The notes below the pieces were generated by a model, which was given only the letters and a program-made list of their open reading frames with translations, did no database searches and was not told the origin of the DNA. Positions 15,007 to 23,578 of a stretch of DNA of 64,000 nt are shown here, one piece after another (position 1 is the first letter of the stretch; each line of letters begins with the position of its first letter). The stretch spans positions 434,001 to 498,000 of the forward strand of contig NZ_FMCX01000003.1 in NCBI RefSeq assembly GCF_900091555.1. The letters run 5' to 3'. The translations under genes and the position numbers were made by a program. This stretch comes from Micromonospora mirobrigensis. GTDB taxonomy: Bacteria; Actinomycetota; Actinomycetes; Mycobacteriales; Micromonosporaceae.

Positions 15007-16521
15007 GTGGAGTTGGACTTCGAGCGTTGCTACCGCGCCGTCGACAGCCGTGACCAGCGGTTCGACGGCTGGTTCTACACCGGCGTGACGTCGACCGGAA
15101 TCTACTGCCGGCCGTCCTGCCCGGCGATGACCCCGAAGCGGCGCAACGTCCGGTTCTTCCCGTCGGCCGCCGCCGCGCAGGGCGCCGGGCTGCGGGCCTG
15201 CCGCCGCTGCCGGCCCGACGCCGCCCCCGGCTCACCCCAGTGGGACGTCCGCGCCGACGTGGTCGGCCGGGCGATGCGGCTGATCGCCGACGGGACCGTC
15301 GACCGGGACGGCGTACCGGGGCTGGCCCAGCGGCTCGGCTACACCGAGCGGCACCTGCACCGGATGCTCCACGCCGAGCTGGGCGCCGGGCCACTCGCGC
15401 TGGCCCGGGCACAACGCGCGCAGACCGCCCGCACGCTGATCGAGACCACCGCCATGGGCATGGCGGAGATCGCGTTCGCCGCCGGCTTCGGCAGCGTCCG
15501 GCAGTTCAACGACACGGTCCGGGAGGTGTACGGCGTACCCCCGTCGGAGCTGCGCACGGCGCGCGGGCGGCGACCGGCGGCCGGCGGGGCGGGCACGATC
15601 ACGCTGCGCCTGGCGTACCGGCCGCCGCTGCACGCCGACGCGCTGCTGGACTTCCTCGCGGTGCGGGCGCTGCCCGGCGTGGAGGAGGTACGCGACGGGA
15701 CGTACCGCCGGGGGTTGCGGCTGCCGCACGGCACCGGCGAGGCGGCCCTGACCCCGGCGGACGGTCACGTGGCCGCCACCCTGCGGCTGACCGACATGCG
15801 CGACCTGGCCCCCGCGGTGGCCCGCTGCCGCCGCCTGCTCGACCTCGACGCCGACCCCGAGGCCGTCGACGCCACCCTGGCCACCGACCCCACCCTGGCG
15901 GCGCAGGTGACGGCGGACCCCGGCATCCGCCTCCCGAGAGCCGTGGACGGCTTCGAGATGGCCCTGCGCGCCATCACCACCCAACAGGTCTCCCTGGCCT
16001 CCGCCCGCAGCACCCTCTCCCACCTCCTCACCCACCTCCCCACCCCCTCCGCCCTCGTTGATCATGAAGTTGACGGCGATGTGGATCTCCAAAACCGCCG
16101 CAAACTTCATGATCAACGCGAGCCGAGCGCGAGGGCGGGTGGGTTGCGGGGGTTTCCGAGTGCGGCGGAGGTGCTGGGGGTGGCCGATGACGGGTTCCGG
16201 ATGCCGGTGGGGCGGCGGGAGACGATCCGGGGGCTGGCCCGGGCGGTGGCGGCCGGGGAGGTCGACCTCGACGGGGCCGGGGACCGGGCGGAGACCGTGC
16301 GGCGGCTGACCGCGCTGCCCGGGATCGGGCCGTGGACCGCCGGCTACATCGCCATGCGCGCCCTCGGCGACCCCGACGTCCTGCTCGCCACCGACCTGGC
16401 GGTACGCCGGGGCGCCCGCGCCCTCGGCCTGCCCGACCACCCGTCCACCCTCGACACGTACGCCGACCGCTGGCGCCCCTGGCGGTCCTACGCGACCATC
16501 CGACTCTGGAGAGCGGCATGA
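15007..16521 (+). CDS. alkA: Ada-AlkA fusion: methyl-phosphotriester sensor/regulator with 3-methyladenine DNA glycosylase
   Basis: 504 residues. Order: Ada Zn domain with C34, C38, C65, C68 (GIYCRPSCPA, ACRRCRP), where C34 would accept the methyl group from DNA phosphotriesters; AraC-type helix-turn-helix (about 85-180); AlkA N-domain (about 195-300); HhH-GPD glycosylase with LPGIGPWTAGYIAMR and the catalytic Asp in LLATDLAVRRG. It removes alkylated bases and activates the adaptive response. Oddity: a 60-bp palindrome sits in frame inside the AlkA domain (about residues 351-370), adding VDHEVDGDVDLQNRRKLHDQ. It overlaps ogt (ATGA). Confidence 0.92.
   Translation: MELDFERCYRAVDSRDQRFDGWFYTGVTSTGIYCRPSCPAMTPKRRNVRFFPSAAAAQGAGLRACRRCRPDAAPGSPQWDVRADVVGRAMRLIADGTVDRDGVPGLAQRLGYTERHLHRMLHAELGAGPLALARAQRAQTARTLIETTAMGMAEIAFAAGFGSVRQFNDTVREVYGVPPSELRTARGRRPAAGGAGTITLRLAYRPPLHADALLDFLAVRALPGVEEVRDGTYRRGLRLPHGTGEAALTPADGHVAATLRLTDMRDLAPAVARCRRLLDLDADPEAVDATLATDPTLAAQVTADPGIRLPRAVDGFEMALRAITTQQVSLASARSTLSHLLTHLPTPSALVDHEVDGDVDLQNRRKLHDQREPSARAGGLRGFPSAAEVLGVADDGFRMPVGRRETIRGLARAVAAGEVDLDGAGDRAETVRRLTALPGIGPWTAGYIAMRALGDPDVLLATDLAVRRGARALGLPDHPSTLDTYADRWRPWRSYATIRLWRAA
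16058..16117. repeat. 60-bp palindromic element inside ada-alkA
   Basis: The terminal 15 bases GTTGATCATGAAGTT are perfectly repeated inverted at the other end, and pairing continues imperfectly inward (CGGCG). A second copy with the same ends lies at 34933-34993. Sixty bases keep the reading frame. The flanks are C-rich on the left and G-rich on the right, as in the other copy. Confidence 0.85.
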
Positions 16522-17042
16522 CCACCCTGGACAGCACCGTCATCGACACCCCGGCCGGCCCGCTGAGCGTCCTCACCGACCCCGACGGGGCGGTACGCGC
16601 CGCCGGCTTCACCGCCGACCCGGCCACCCTGCTCCCGCTGATGCACCCGAGCCTGCGCGGCGACCTGCACCCCCGCACCGATCTCGGCCCGGTCGGCCGG
16701 GCGGTCGCGTCCTACCTGGACGGCGAGCTGACCGCGATCGACACCGTCCCGGTCCGCCAGCACACCGGCGGGCCGTTCATGGGACACGCCTGGGCGGTGC
16801 TCCGCGAGGTGCCACCGGGCGGACCGGTGACGTACACCGGTTTCGCCGCCCGCGCCGGACGGCCCCTGGCGGTACGCGCGGCGGCCGCGGCCTGCGCCCG
16901 CAACGCGGTCGCCCTCTTCGTCCCCTGCCACCGGGTGCTGCGCACCGACGGGACGCTCGGCGGCTACCGGTGGGGGCTGCCGGTCAAGTCGTGGCTGCTC
17001 GCCCACGAGCAGGGCAGGGTGCCCGCGATGACGCCAAGCTGA
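16518..17042 (+). CDS. ogt: Methylated-DNA--protein-cysteine methyltransferase
   Basis: 174 residues. It transfers O6-alkyl groups from guanine to its own Cys; the active site PCHRVL is present, followed by GGYRWGLPVKSWLL. The preceding helix-turn-helix includes PPGGPVTYTGFAARAG. Note that in the usual AxxxNPxxxxIPCHRV motif the NP is replaced (AACARNAVALFVPCHRVL). ATG overlaps the ada-alkA stop (ATGA), so the two repair proteins are coupled and likely induced together by alkylation damage. Confidence 0.93.
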   Translation: MTTLDSTVIDTPAGPLSVLTDPDGAVRAAGFTADPATLLPLMHPSLRGDLHPRTDLGPVGRAVASYLDGELTAIDTVPVRQHTGGPFMGHAWAVLREVPPGGPVTYTGFAARAGRPLAVRAAAAACARNAVALFVPCHRVLRTDGTLGGYRWGLPVKSWLLAHEQGRVPAMTPS

Positions 17043-17079
17043 CACCGAAACTGTCGGCTACTGCCGCTACCGTCGGGTA

Positions 17080-18918
17080 GTGCCTGCGTCCAGCGACGGT
17101 GACCGCGTCCCCCGCGACGCCCGCCCCCGTCCGCTGCGCAACCTGCTGCGGCTGCGCCCCTACCTGCGCCCGTACGCCGGGCAGTTCTGCTGGCTGCTGG
17201 CCGCCGCCCTGGCGGCCACGGCGGCGAGCCTGGCCGTTCCGCTGCTCACCCAGCAGGTGGTGGACGGGCCGATCGCCCGGCACGACACCGCCGGGGTGCT
17301 CCGCCTCGGCGGGCTGGCGCTGCTGCTCGGGCTCACCGAGGCCGTGCTGATCTTCATCCGGCGGTGGACCCAGTCCTCCTCGTCGGTGGGCATGGAGGCG
17401 GCGATCCGCGCCGACGTCTACGCCCACCTGCAACGCTTGCCCGCCGGCTTCCACGATCGCTGGCAGTCCGGTCAGCTGCTGTCCCGGATCACCAGCGACC
17501 TCTCGGTGATCCGCCGGTTCCTCTCCTTCGGCCTGCTCTTCCTGGTGCTCAACGTGGCCACCTACCTGGCGGTGGTGGTGCTGCTGATCCGGCTGCACCC
17601 GGGGCTGGGGCTGCTGGTCGCCGCGAGCGCCGTCCCGCTGTTCCTGATCAGCCGCCGGTTCGCCCGGCACTACCACGCCGCGTCCCGCCGGATGCAGGAC
17701 CAGCAGGGCGACGTGGCCACCCTGGTCGAGGAGACCGCCCAGGGACTGCGCACCATGAAGGCGTACGGGCGGGGGCCGCAGCTGGCCGAGCGGTTCGCCG
17801 GCAGCGCCCGCACGCTGCACGACACCGGGGTGGCCAAGGCCCGGCTGCTGGCCCGCACGTCGGCGCTGTTCGACCTGGTGCCCAACCTGACCCTCGGCGC
17901 GGTGCTGGTGCTCGGGGCGGCCGCCGTGGCGGGCGGCCGGCTCACCGTCGGCCAGCTGGTCGCCTTCGTCAGCCTCCAGCTCATGCTGATCTGGCCGGTC
18001 CAGTCGCTCGGCTGGATCATCGCCAACGGGCAGGAGGCCGCCACCGCCGCCGACCGGATCCACGAGGTGCTCGACACCGCCCCGTCGATCGTGGACGCCC
18101 CGCACGCCGTCGAGCTGCCCCGGGCCGCCGTGCGCGGCCGGCTCACCTTCGAACAGGTCGCCTTCCGCTACCCGGGCACCACCGCACCGGTGCTGCGCCA
18201 GATCGACCTGACCGTCGAGCCCGGCGAGACGCTCGCCCTGGTCGGCGCCACCGGCAGCGGCAAGAGCACCCTGCTGTCCCTGGTCCCCCGGCTGCACGAG
18301 GTCACCGGTGGGCGGATCACCGTCGACGGGCACGACGTGCGGGACCTGCGGCTCGGCTCGCTGCGCCGGCTGGTCGGGGTGGCGTTCGAGGAGCCCACCC
18401 TCTTCTCCATGTCGGTCTGGGAGAACCTGACCCTCGGCCGCCCCGACGCCGCTGAGGACGACGTCCGGGCGGCGCTGGCGCTGGCCCAGGCGGACTTCGC
18501 GTACGACCTGCCGTGGGGGTTGGCCACCCGGGTCGGTGAGCAGGGGCTGTCCCTCTCCGGCGGGCAGCGGCAACGGCTCGCGCTGGCCCGGGCGGTGCTC
18601 GGCCGGCCGGCGCTGCTGGTCCTCGACGACCCGCTCTCCGCGCTCGACGTGCAGACCGAGGCGCTGGTAGAGGGGGCGTTGCGCCGGGTGCTGGCGGACA
18701 CCACCGCGCTGCTGGTGGTGCACCGGCCCTCCACGGTGGCGCTGGCCGACCGGGTGGCGCTGCTCGACGGGGGCCGGATCGTCGCCACCGGCACCCACTC
18801 CGAGCTGCTGGCGCAGGTCCCGGCGTACCGTGCGGTGCTCTCCGCCGGCCCCGGGGGGACCGGGCCGGCGGTGCCGCCGCCCCGGAAACCCAACGGGGCC
18901 GGGCTGGTGCGGTCGTGA
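17080..18918 (+). CDS. ABC exporter half-transporter, degenerate-site subunit
   Basis: 612 residues: six transmembrane helices (~30-320) and an NBD. Walker A GATGSGKST, signature LSGGQRQRLALARA, Walker B LLVLDDPLSALD. The catalytic Glu after Walker B is Asp, and the switch His is followed by HRPST instead of HRLST. This is the hallmark of one half of heterodimeric exporters of the TM287/288 and BmrCD type, where one ATP site is catalytically weak. GTG start with a poor ribosome site. The downstream partner starts within its stop codon. Export of a hydrophobic compound is family inference. Confidence 0.88.
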   Translation: MPASSDGDRVPRDARPRPLRNLLRLRPYLRPYAGQFCWLLAAALAATAASLAVPLLTQQVVDGPIARHDTAGVLRLGGLALLLGLTEAVLIFIRRWTQSSSSVGMEAAIRADVYAHLQRLPAGFHDRWQSGQLLSRITSDLSVIRRFLSFGLLFLVLNVATYLAVVVLLIRLHPGLGLLVAASAVPLFLISRRFARHYHAASRRMQDQQGDVATLVEETAQGLRTMKAYGRGPQLAERFAGSARTLHDTGVAKARLLARTSALFDLVPNLTLGAVLVLGAAAVAGGRLTVGQLVAFVSLQLMLIWPVQSLGWIIANGQEAATAADRIHEVLDTAPSIVDAPHAVELPRAAVRGRLTFEQVAFRYPGTTAPVLRQIDLTVEPGETLALVGATGSGKSTLLSLVPRLHEVTGGRITVDGHDVRDLRLGSLRRLVGVAFEEPTLFSMSVWENLTLGRPDAAEDDVRAALALAQADFAYDLPWGLATRVGEQGLSLSGGQRQRLALARAVLGRPALLVLDDPLSALDVQTEALVEGALRRVLADTTALLVVHRPSTVALADRVALLDGGRIVATGTHSELLAQVPAYRAVLSAGPGGTGPAVPPPRKPNGAGLVRS

Positions 18919-20792
18919 CCGCCGACCACGCCGGGCCGGCCACCGGCGACGCGGCCGAGCTGGCCCGGTGGCGGGGCCGGGCCACCGACCCGGACGCCGA
19001 CCGCAGCCGGGCCGAGGACGGCTCCCCCGAGGCGATGGCCCGGCTGCGGGCCCGCAGCCGGGTGCTGCTGCGCGACCTGCTCCGCCCGCACCACCGCCGC
19101 CTCGGTGGCGCCGTCGCGCTGCTGCTGGCCCAGAACGCCGCCGCGATGGCCGGACCGTACCTGGTCATGCTCGGCATCGACCGGGGCATCGCGCCGCTGC
19201 GGGCCGGCGACCCGCGACCGCTGGTCGCGCTGGCCGCCGCGTTCGGCCTGGCCGCCGTCGTCGAGTACGCGGCCCGCCGCGGCTTCCTCACCCTCTCCGC
19301 CCGGATCGGCCAGGCCGTCCTGCTGGAGCTGCGCCGCCGGGTGTACGACCACTTCCTGCGGCTCTCCGTCGGCTTCCACGAGCGGTACACCTCCGGCCGG
19401 ATGGTCGCCCGGCTGACCAGTGACCTCGACTCGATCGCCGAACTCGTCGACGGGGGCGTCGACCGGTTGGTCGTCTCCGCGCTGTCGGTGCTCACCGTCG
19501 CGGGCATCCTGCTCTGGCTGGACCCGCCGCTGGCCGGGGCGACCCTGCTCGCCTTCCCGTTCCTGCTGCTGCTGTCCCGCTGGTTCGCCCGCTCGTCGGC
19601 GGCGGCCTACCGGCGCACCCGGGAGGCGGTGGCGCTGGTCATCGTCCACTTCGTCGAGTCGCTGCGCGGGATCCGCGCGGTCCAGGCGTACCGGCGGGAG
19701 CGGCGCAACCAGCGGATCTTCGAGGCGGTCAACGACGACTACCGGGAGGCGAGCCTGCGGGCGTTCCGGCTGATCGCGATCTTCTCGCCGGGGATCCGGG
19801 CGATCGGCAACGTCACCGTGGCGGTGGTGCTCGGCTACGGCGGCGCCCGGGTGCTCGGCGGCGGGATGGCGGTCGGGGTGCTCGCCGCGTTCCTGCTCTA
19901 TCTGCGTCGCTTCTTCGAGCCGATGGAGGAGCTGAGCCAGTTCTACAACTCGTTGCAGTCGGCGACGGCCGCGCTGGAGAAGCTGGCCGGGGTGCTCGAC
20001 GAGCCGCCCGGGGTGCCCGAGCCGACCCGGCCGGTGCCGCTGCCCGCCGGCCCGGGCCGGGGCGGGCTGCGCTTCGCCGGGGTCGGCTTCGGCTACCGGG
20101 CCGACGCGCCGGTGCTGGCCGGGCTGGACCTGCTGGTCCCGGCGGGGCAGACGGTCGCGCTGATCGGGCCGACCGGCGCCGGCAAGTCCACCATCGCCAA
20201 GCTGGTCGCCCGGTTCCACGACCCGGTCACCGGCACGGTCGACCTCGACGGGGTCGACCTGCGCGACCTGGCCGACGCCGAGCTGCGTCGGGCGGTGGTC
20301 CTGGTCACCCAGGAGAACCACCTGTTCAGCGGCTCGGTGGCGGAGAACATCCGGTTCGGCCGGCCGGACGCGGACGACGCCGAGATCGAGGCCGCCGCCC
20401 GGGCGATCGGCGCGCACGACTTCATCGCCGCCCTGCCCGACGGGTACGCCACCGAGGTGCACCGGCGCGGCGGCCGGCTCTCCGCCGGGCAGCGGCAGCT
20501 CGTCGCGTTCGCCCGGGCGTTCCTGGCCGACCCGCGGGTGCTCATCCTCGACGAGGCCACCTCGTCGCTGGACGTGCCGAGCGAACGGCTGGTGCAGCGG
20601 GCGCTGGCCACCGTGCTGCGGGACCGGACGGCGCTGGTGATCGCGCACCGCCTCTCCACCGTGGAGATCGCCGACCGGGTGCTGGTCGTCGACGGCGGCC
20701 GGATCGTCGAGGACGGCTCGCCCGAGCGGCTCACCACGGCCGACGGCCGGTACGCCGCCCTGCACCGGCAGTGGCGCGAGTCCCTGCTCTGA
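18915..20792 (+). CDS. ABC exporter half-transporter, catalytic subunit
   Basis: 625 residues, GTG start overlapping the previous stop (GTGA). An N-terminal polar extension of ~55 residues precedes six transmembrane helices (~60-345). The NBD has Walker A GPTGAGKST, Walker B VLILDEATSSLD with the catalytic Glu present, H-loop IAHRLST, and an altered signature RLSAGQRQL (LSAGQ for LSGGQ). The changed signature would pair with the partner's Walker A/B site, completing the single degenerate ATP site of a heterodimer. The substrate is unknown. Valyl-tRNA synthetase follows after 62 bases. Confidence 0.88.
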   Translation: MTADHAGPATGDAAELARWRGRATDPDADRSRAEDGSPEAMARLRARSRVLLRDLLRPHHRRLGGAVALLLAQNAAAMAGPYLVMLGIDRGIAPLRAGDPRPLVALAAAFGLAAVVEYAARRGFLTLSARIGQAVLLELRRRVYDHFLRLSVGFHERYTSGRMVARLTSDLDSIAELVDGGVDRLVVSALSVLTVAGILLWLDPPLAGATLLAFPFLLLLSRWFARSSAAAYRRTREAVALVIVHFVESLRGIRAVQAYRRERRNQRIFEAVNDDYREASLRAFRLIAIFSPGIRAIGNVTVAVVLGYGGARVLGGGMAVGVLAAFLLYLRRFFEPMEELSQFYNSLQSATAALEKLAGVLDEPPGVPEPTRPVPLPAGPGRGGLRFAGVGFGYRADAPVLAGLDLLVPAGQTVALIGPTGAGKSTIAKLVARFHDPVTGTVDLDGVDLRDLADAELRRAVVLVTQENHLFSGSVAENIRFGRPDADDAEIEAAARAIGAHDFIAALPDGYATEVHRRGGRLSAGQRQLVAFARAFLADPRVLILDEATSSLDVPSERLVQRALATVLRDRTALVIAHRLSTVEIADRVLVVDGGRIVEDGSPERLTTADGRYAALHRQWRESLL

Positions 20793-20854
20793 GCGGCCGG
20801 CCGTGCGGGGCAAACCACGTGGTCGCGCCGGCCGGTGGTGCCTACGATCGAGCG

Positions 20855-23419
20855 ATGACCGACACGGCGAGGACGGCCCGCGCCGGCGTCCCCGAACGTC
20901 CGACCCTGGACGGCATCGAGGAGACCTGGGCGCGGCACTGGCAGCAGGAGGGCACGTACACCTTCGACCGCAGCAAGGAGCGGCGGGACGTGTACGCGAT
21001 CGACACGCCGCCGCCGACCGTATCGGGCGAGCTGCACATGGGGCACGTCTTCTCGTACACGCACACCGACACGGTGGCCCGGTTCCAGCGGATGCGCGGC
21101 AGGGCGGTCTTCTACCCGATGGGCTGGGACGACAACGGCCTGCCCACCGAACGCCGGGTGCAGAACGTCTACGGGGTGCGCCCCGACCCGGCCCTGCCGT
21201 ACGACCCGGACTGGCGGCCGCCGGCCACCCCGGTCGGCGACGACGCCCGGAAGAACCCGACAGCCATCTCCCGGCGCAACTTCATCGAGCTGTGCGAGCT
21301 GCTCACGGCCGACGACGAGCAGGTGTTCGAGGCGCTGTGGCGGCGGCTCGGGCTGTCGGTGGACTGGTCGCTGACGTATACCACCATCGGGCGGGCGGCT
21401 CGGACGGCCAGCCAGCGGGCGTTCCTGCGGAACCTCTCCCGGGGCGAGGCGTACCAGGCGGACGCGCCGACGCTCTGGGACGTCGGCTTCGCCACCGCCG
21501 TGGCGCAGGCGGAGCTGGAGGACCGGGAGCGGCCCGGGGCGTACCACCGGCTGCGGTTCCACGGCTCCGGCGGGCGGGAGGTGCTGATCGACACCACCCG
21601 GCCGGAGCTGCTGCCGGCCTGCGTGGCGCTGGTCTGCCACCCGGACGACGAGCGGTACGCCGACCTGGTGGGCTCGGCTGTGCGTACCCCCGTCTTCGAC
21701 GTCGAGGTGCCGGTGCGCGCGCACCCGCTGGCGGACCCGGCCAAGGGCACCGGCATCGCGATGGTCTGCACCTTCGGTGACCTGACCGACGTGACCTGGT
21801 GGCGCGACCTGGAGCTGGAGACCCGGGTGGTGATCGGCCGGGACGGCCGGCTGCTGCCCGAGCCGCCGGCCGGCGTGCCGGCCGGGGCCTACGCGGCGCT
21901 GGCCGGGCAGACCGTGAACGCCGCCCGGCGGGCCGTGGTGGAGCTGCTGACCGCGGCCGGTGACCTGGTGGGCGAGGCGCGCCCGATCACCCATCCGGTG
22001 AAGTTCTACGAGAAGGGCGACCGGCCGCTGGAGATCGTCTCGACCCGGCAGTGGTATCTGCGCAACGGCGGCCGGGACGCCGGCCTGCGCGAGGAGCTGC
22101 TGGCCCGGGGCCGGGAGCTGCGCTGGGTGCCGGAGCACATGCGACACCGCTACGAGCACTGGGTGGGCGGGCTGACCGGTGACTGGCTGGTCAGCCGGCA
22201 GCGCTTCTTCGGCGTGCCGGTGCCGGTGTGGTACCGGCTCGACGACGCTGGCGAGCCGGACTTCACCCACCCTCTCACACCGGACGAGGCGGCACTGCCG
22301 ATCGACCCGTCCAGTGAGCCGCCGCCCGGATTCGACGAGGCACAGCGCCGCCGACCGGGCGGTTTCGTCGGCGACCCGGACGTGCTGGACACCTGGGCCA
22401 CCTCGTCGCTGACCCCGCAGATCGTCGGCGGTTGGGAGACCGACCCGGACCTGTTCGCCCGGGTCTTCCCGATGGACCTGCGCCCGCAGGGGCAGGAGAT
22501 CATCCGGACCTGGCTCTTCTCCTCGGTGGTCCGCGCCCACCAGGAGCACGGCGTGCTGCCCTGGCGGGACACGGTGCTCTCCGGCTGGATCCTCGACCCG
22601 GACCGGAAGAAGATGTCCAAGTCCAAGGGGAACGTGGTCACCCCGATGGCCCTGCTGGAGCAGAACGGCTCGGACGCGGTGCGCTACTGGGCGGCCAACG
22701 GCCGACCCGGCACCGACCTGGCGTTCGACCCCGCGCAGATCAAGGTGGGCCGGCGGCTGGCCACCAAGCTGCTCAACGCCTCCCGGTTCGCCCTCGGGCC
22801 GGGCGCCGCCGACGCCCTGCGGGCGCCGGTCACCGAGCCGCTGGACACCGCCATGCTCACCGAACTCTCCGGCGTGGTCGCGGCGGCCACCACCGCCTTC
22901 GACGGGTACGACCACACCGCCGCGCTGATGGCCACGGAGGCGTTCTTCTGGCGGTTCTGCGACGACTACATCGAACTGGTGAAGGAACGCGCCTACGGCA
23001 CCGGGCCGGGCGCCGACTCGGCCCGGGCGGCGCTGGCCACCGCCCTGTCGGTGCAGCTGCGGCTCTTCGCGCCGGTGCTGCCGTTCGTCACCGAGGAGGT
23101 CTGGTCGTGGTGGCGGTACGGCTCGGTGCACCGGGCCACCTGGCCCACCACCTACGAGGTCGGACGGGCCGTCCAGGCGCCCGGTGACCCGGAGCTGCTG
23201 CGGCTGGCCTCCGATGCGCTGGGCCAGATCCGCCGGGCCAAGTCGGAGCGGAAGCTGTCGATGAAGGTGGACGTGCCGCTGGCCGAGGCGCTCGGCCCGG
23301 CCGCCCTGCTCGACCAGCTGACCCTGATCGCCGACGACGTCCGGGCCGCGGGCCGGGTCGCCAGGCTGGACCTGCTCCCGGACCGCACCCCCGAACTGGT
23401 GATCGCCTGCGCCTTCTGA
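20855..23419 (+). CDS. valS: Valyl-tRNA synthetase, archaeal-like type
   Basis: 854 residues. Class I signatures are HMGH (in SGELHMGHVFSYTH) and KMSKSKGN. Where usual bacterial ValRS has GTDHAGIATQ, this protein has GWDDNGLPTERRVQN, the form I associate with archaeal and rickettsial ValRS. The editing (CP1) domain is present (DTTRPELLPACVALVCHPDD). The C-terminal coiled-coil arm of canonical bacterial ValRS appears absent or very short. It may be an additional rather than the housekeeping enzyme. Its stop codon abuts a 58-bp hairpin repeat. Confidence 0.9.
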   Translation: MTDTARTARAGVPERPTLDGIEETWARHWQQEGTYTFDRSKERRDVYAIDTPPPTVSGELHMGHVFSYTHTDTVARFQRMRGRAVFYPMGWDDNGLPTERRVQNVYGVRPDPALPYDPDWRPPATPVGDDARKNPTAISRRNFIELCELLTADDEQVFEALWRRLGLSVDWSLTYTTIGRAARTASQRAFLRNLSRGEAYQADAPTLWDVGFATAVAQAELEDRERPGAYHRLRFHGSGGREVLIDTTRPELLPACVALVCHPDDERYADLVGSAVRTPVFDVEVPVRAHPLADPAKGTGIAMVCTFGDLTDVTWWRDLELETRVVIGRDGRLLPEPPAGVPAGAYAALAGQTVNAARRAVVELLTAAGDLVGEARPITHPVKFYEKGDRPLEIVSTRQWYLRNGGRDAGLREELLARGRELRWVPEHMRHRYEHWVGGLTGDWLVSRQRFFGVPVPVWYRLDDAGEPDFTHPLTPDEAALPIDPSSEPPPGFDEAQRRRPGGFVGDPDVLDTWATSSLTPQIVGGWETDPDLFARVFPMDLRPQGQEIIRTWLFSSVVRAHQEHGVLPWRDTVLSGWILDPDRKKMSKSKGNVVTPMALLEQNGSDAVRYWAANGRPGTDLAFDPAQIKVGRRLATKLLNASRFALGPGAADALRAPVTEPLDTAMLTELSGVVAAATTAFDGYDHTAALMATEAFFWRFCDDYIELVKERAYGTGPGADSARAALATALSVQLRLFAPVLPFVTEEVWSWWRYGSVHRATWPTTYEVGRAVQAPGDPELLRLASDALGQIRRAKSERKLSMKVDVPLAEALGPAALLDQLTLIADDVRAAGRVARLDLLPDRTPELVIACAF

Positions 23420-23420
23420 G

Positions 23421-23478
23421 GTGTAAGGAGGGGCCCCCTGTTAACGCCTGGCGTATAGCAGGGGGCCCCTCTTAACAC
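23421..23478 (+). repeat. 58-bp palindromic repeat, copy A (probable terminator)
   Basis: 20-base arms from GTGTAAGGAGGGG to CTCTTAACAC fold into a long hairpin around GGGGCCCC cores. It begins one base after the valS stop (TGA-G-GTGTAAG). It is homologous to copy B (24566-24623, opposite orientation) with compensatory changes, and to a diverged copy at 55460-55516. Confidence 0.85.
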
Positions 23479-23578
23479 CCGAGCGACGGAGTGGCCCGGT
23501 CCACCGACGGGGTGGACCCGTCCATCGACTCGTGCGACGATCTCCGACCAGGATTCATCACAGTGAATACGGGGGATC

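Noticed and set aside
20093..23131. Very long minus-strand frame over valS and the ABC gene
   Set aside because: It is the complement of two well-identified genes; composition is Arg/Gly/His-rich and no motif is present.
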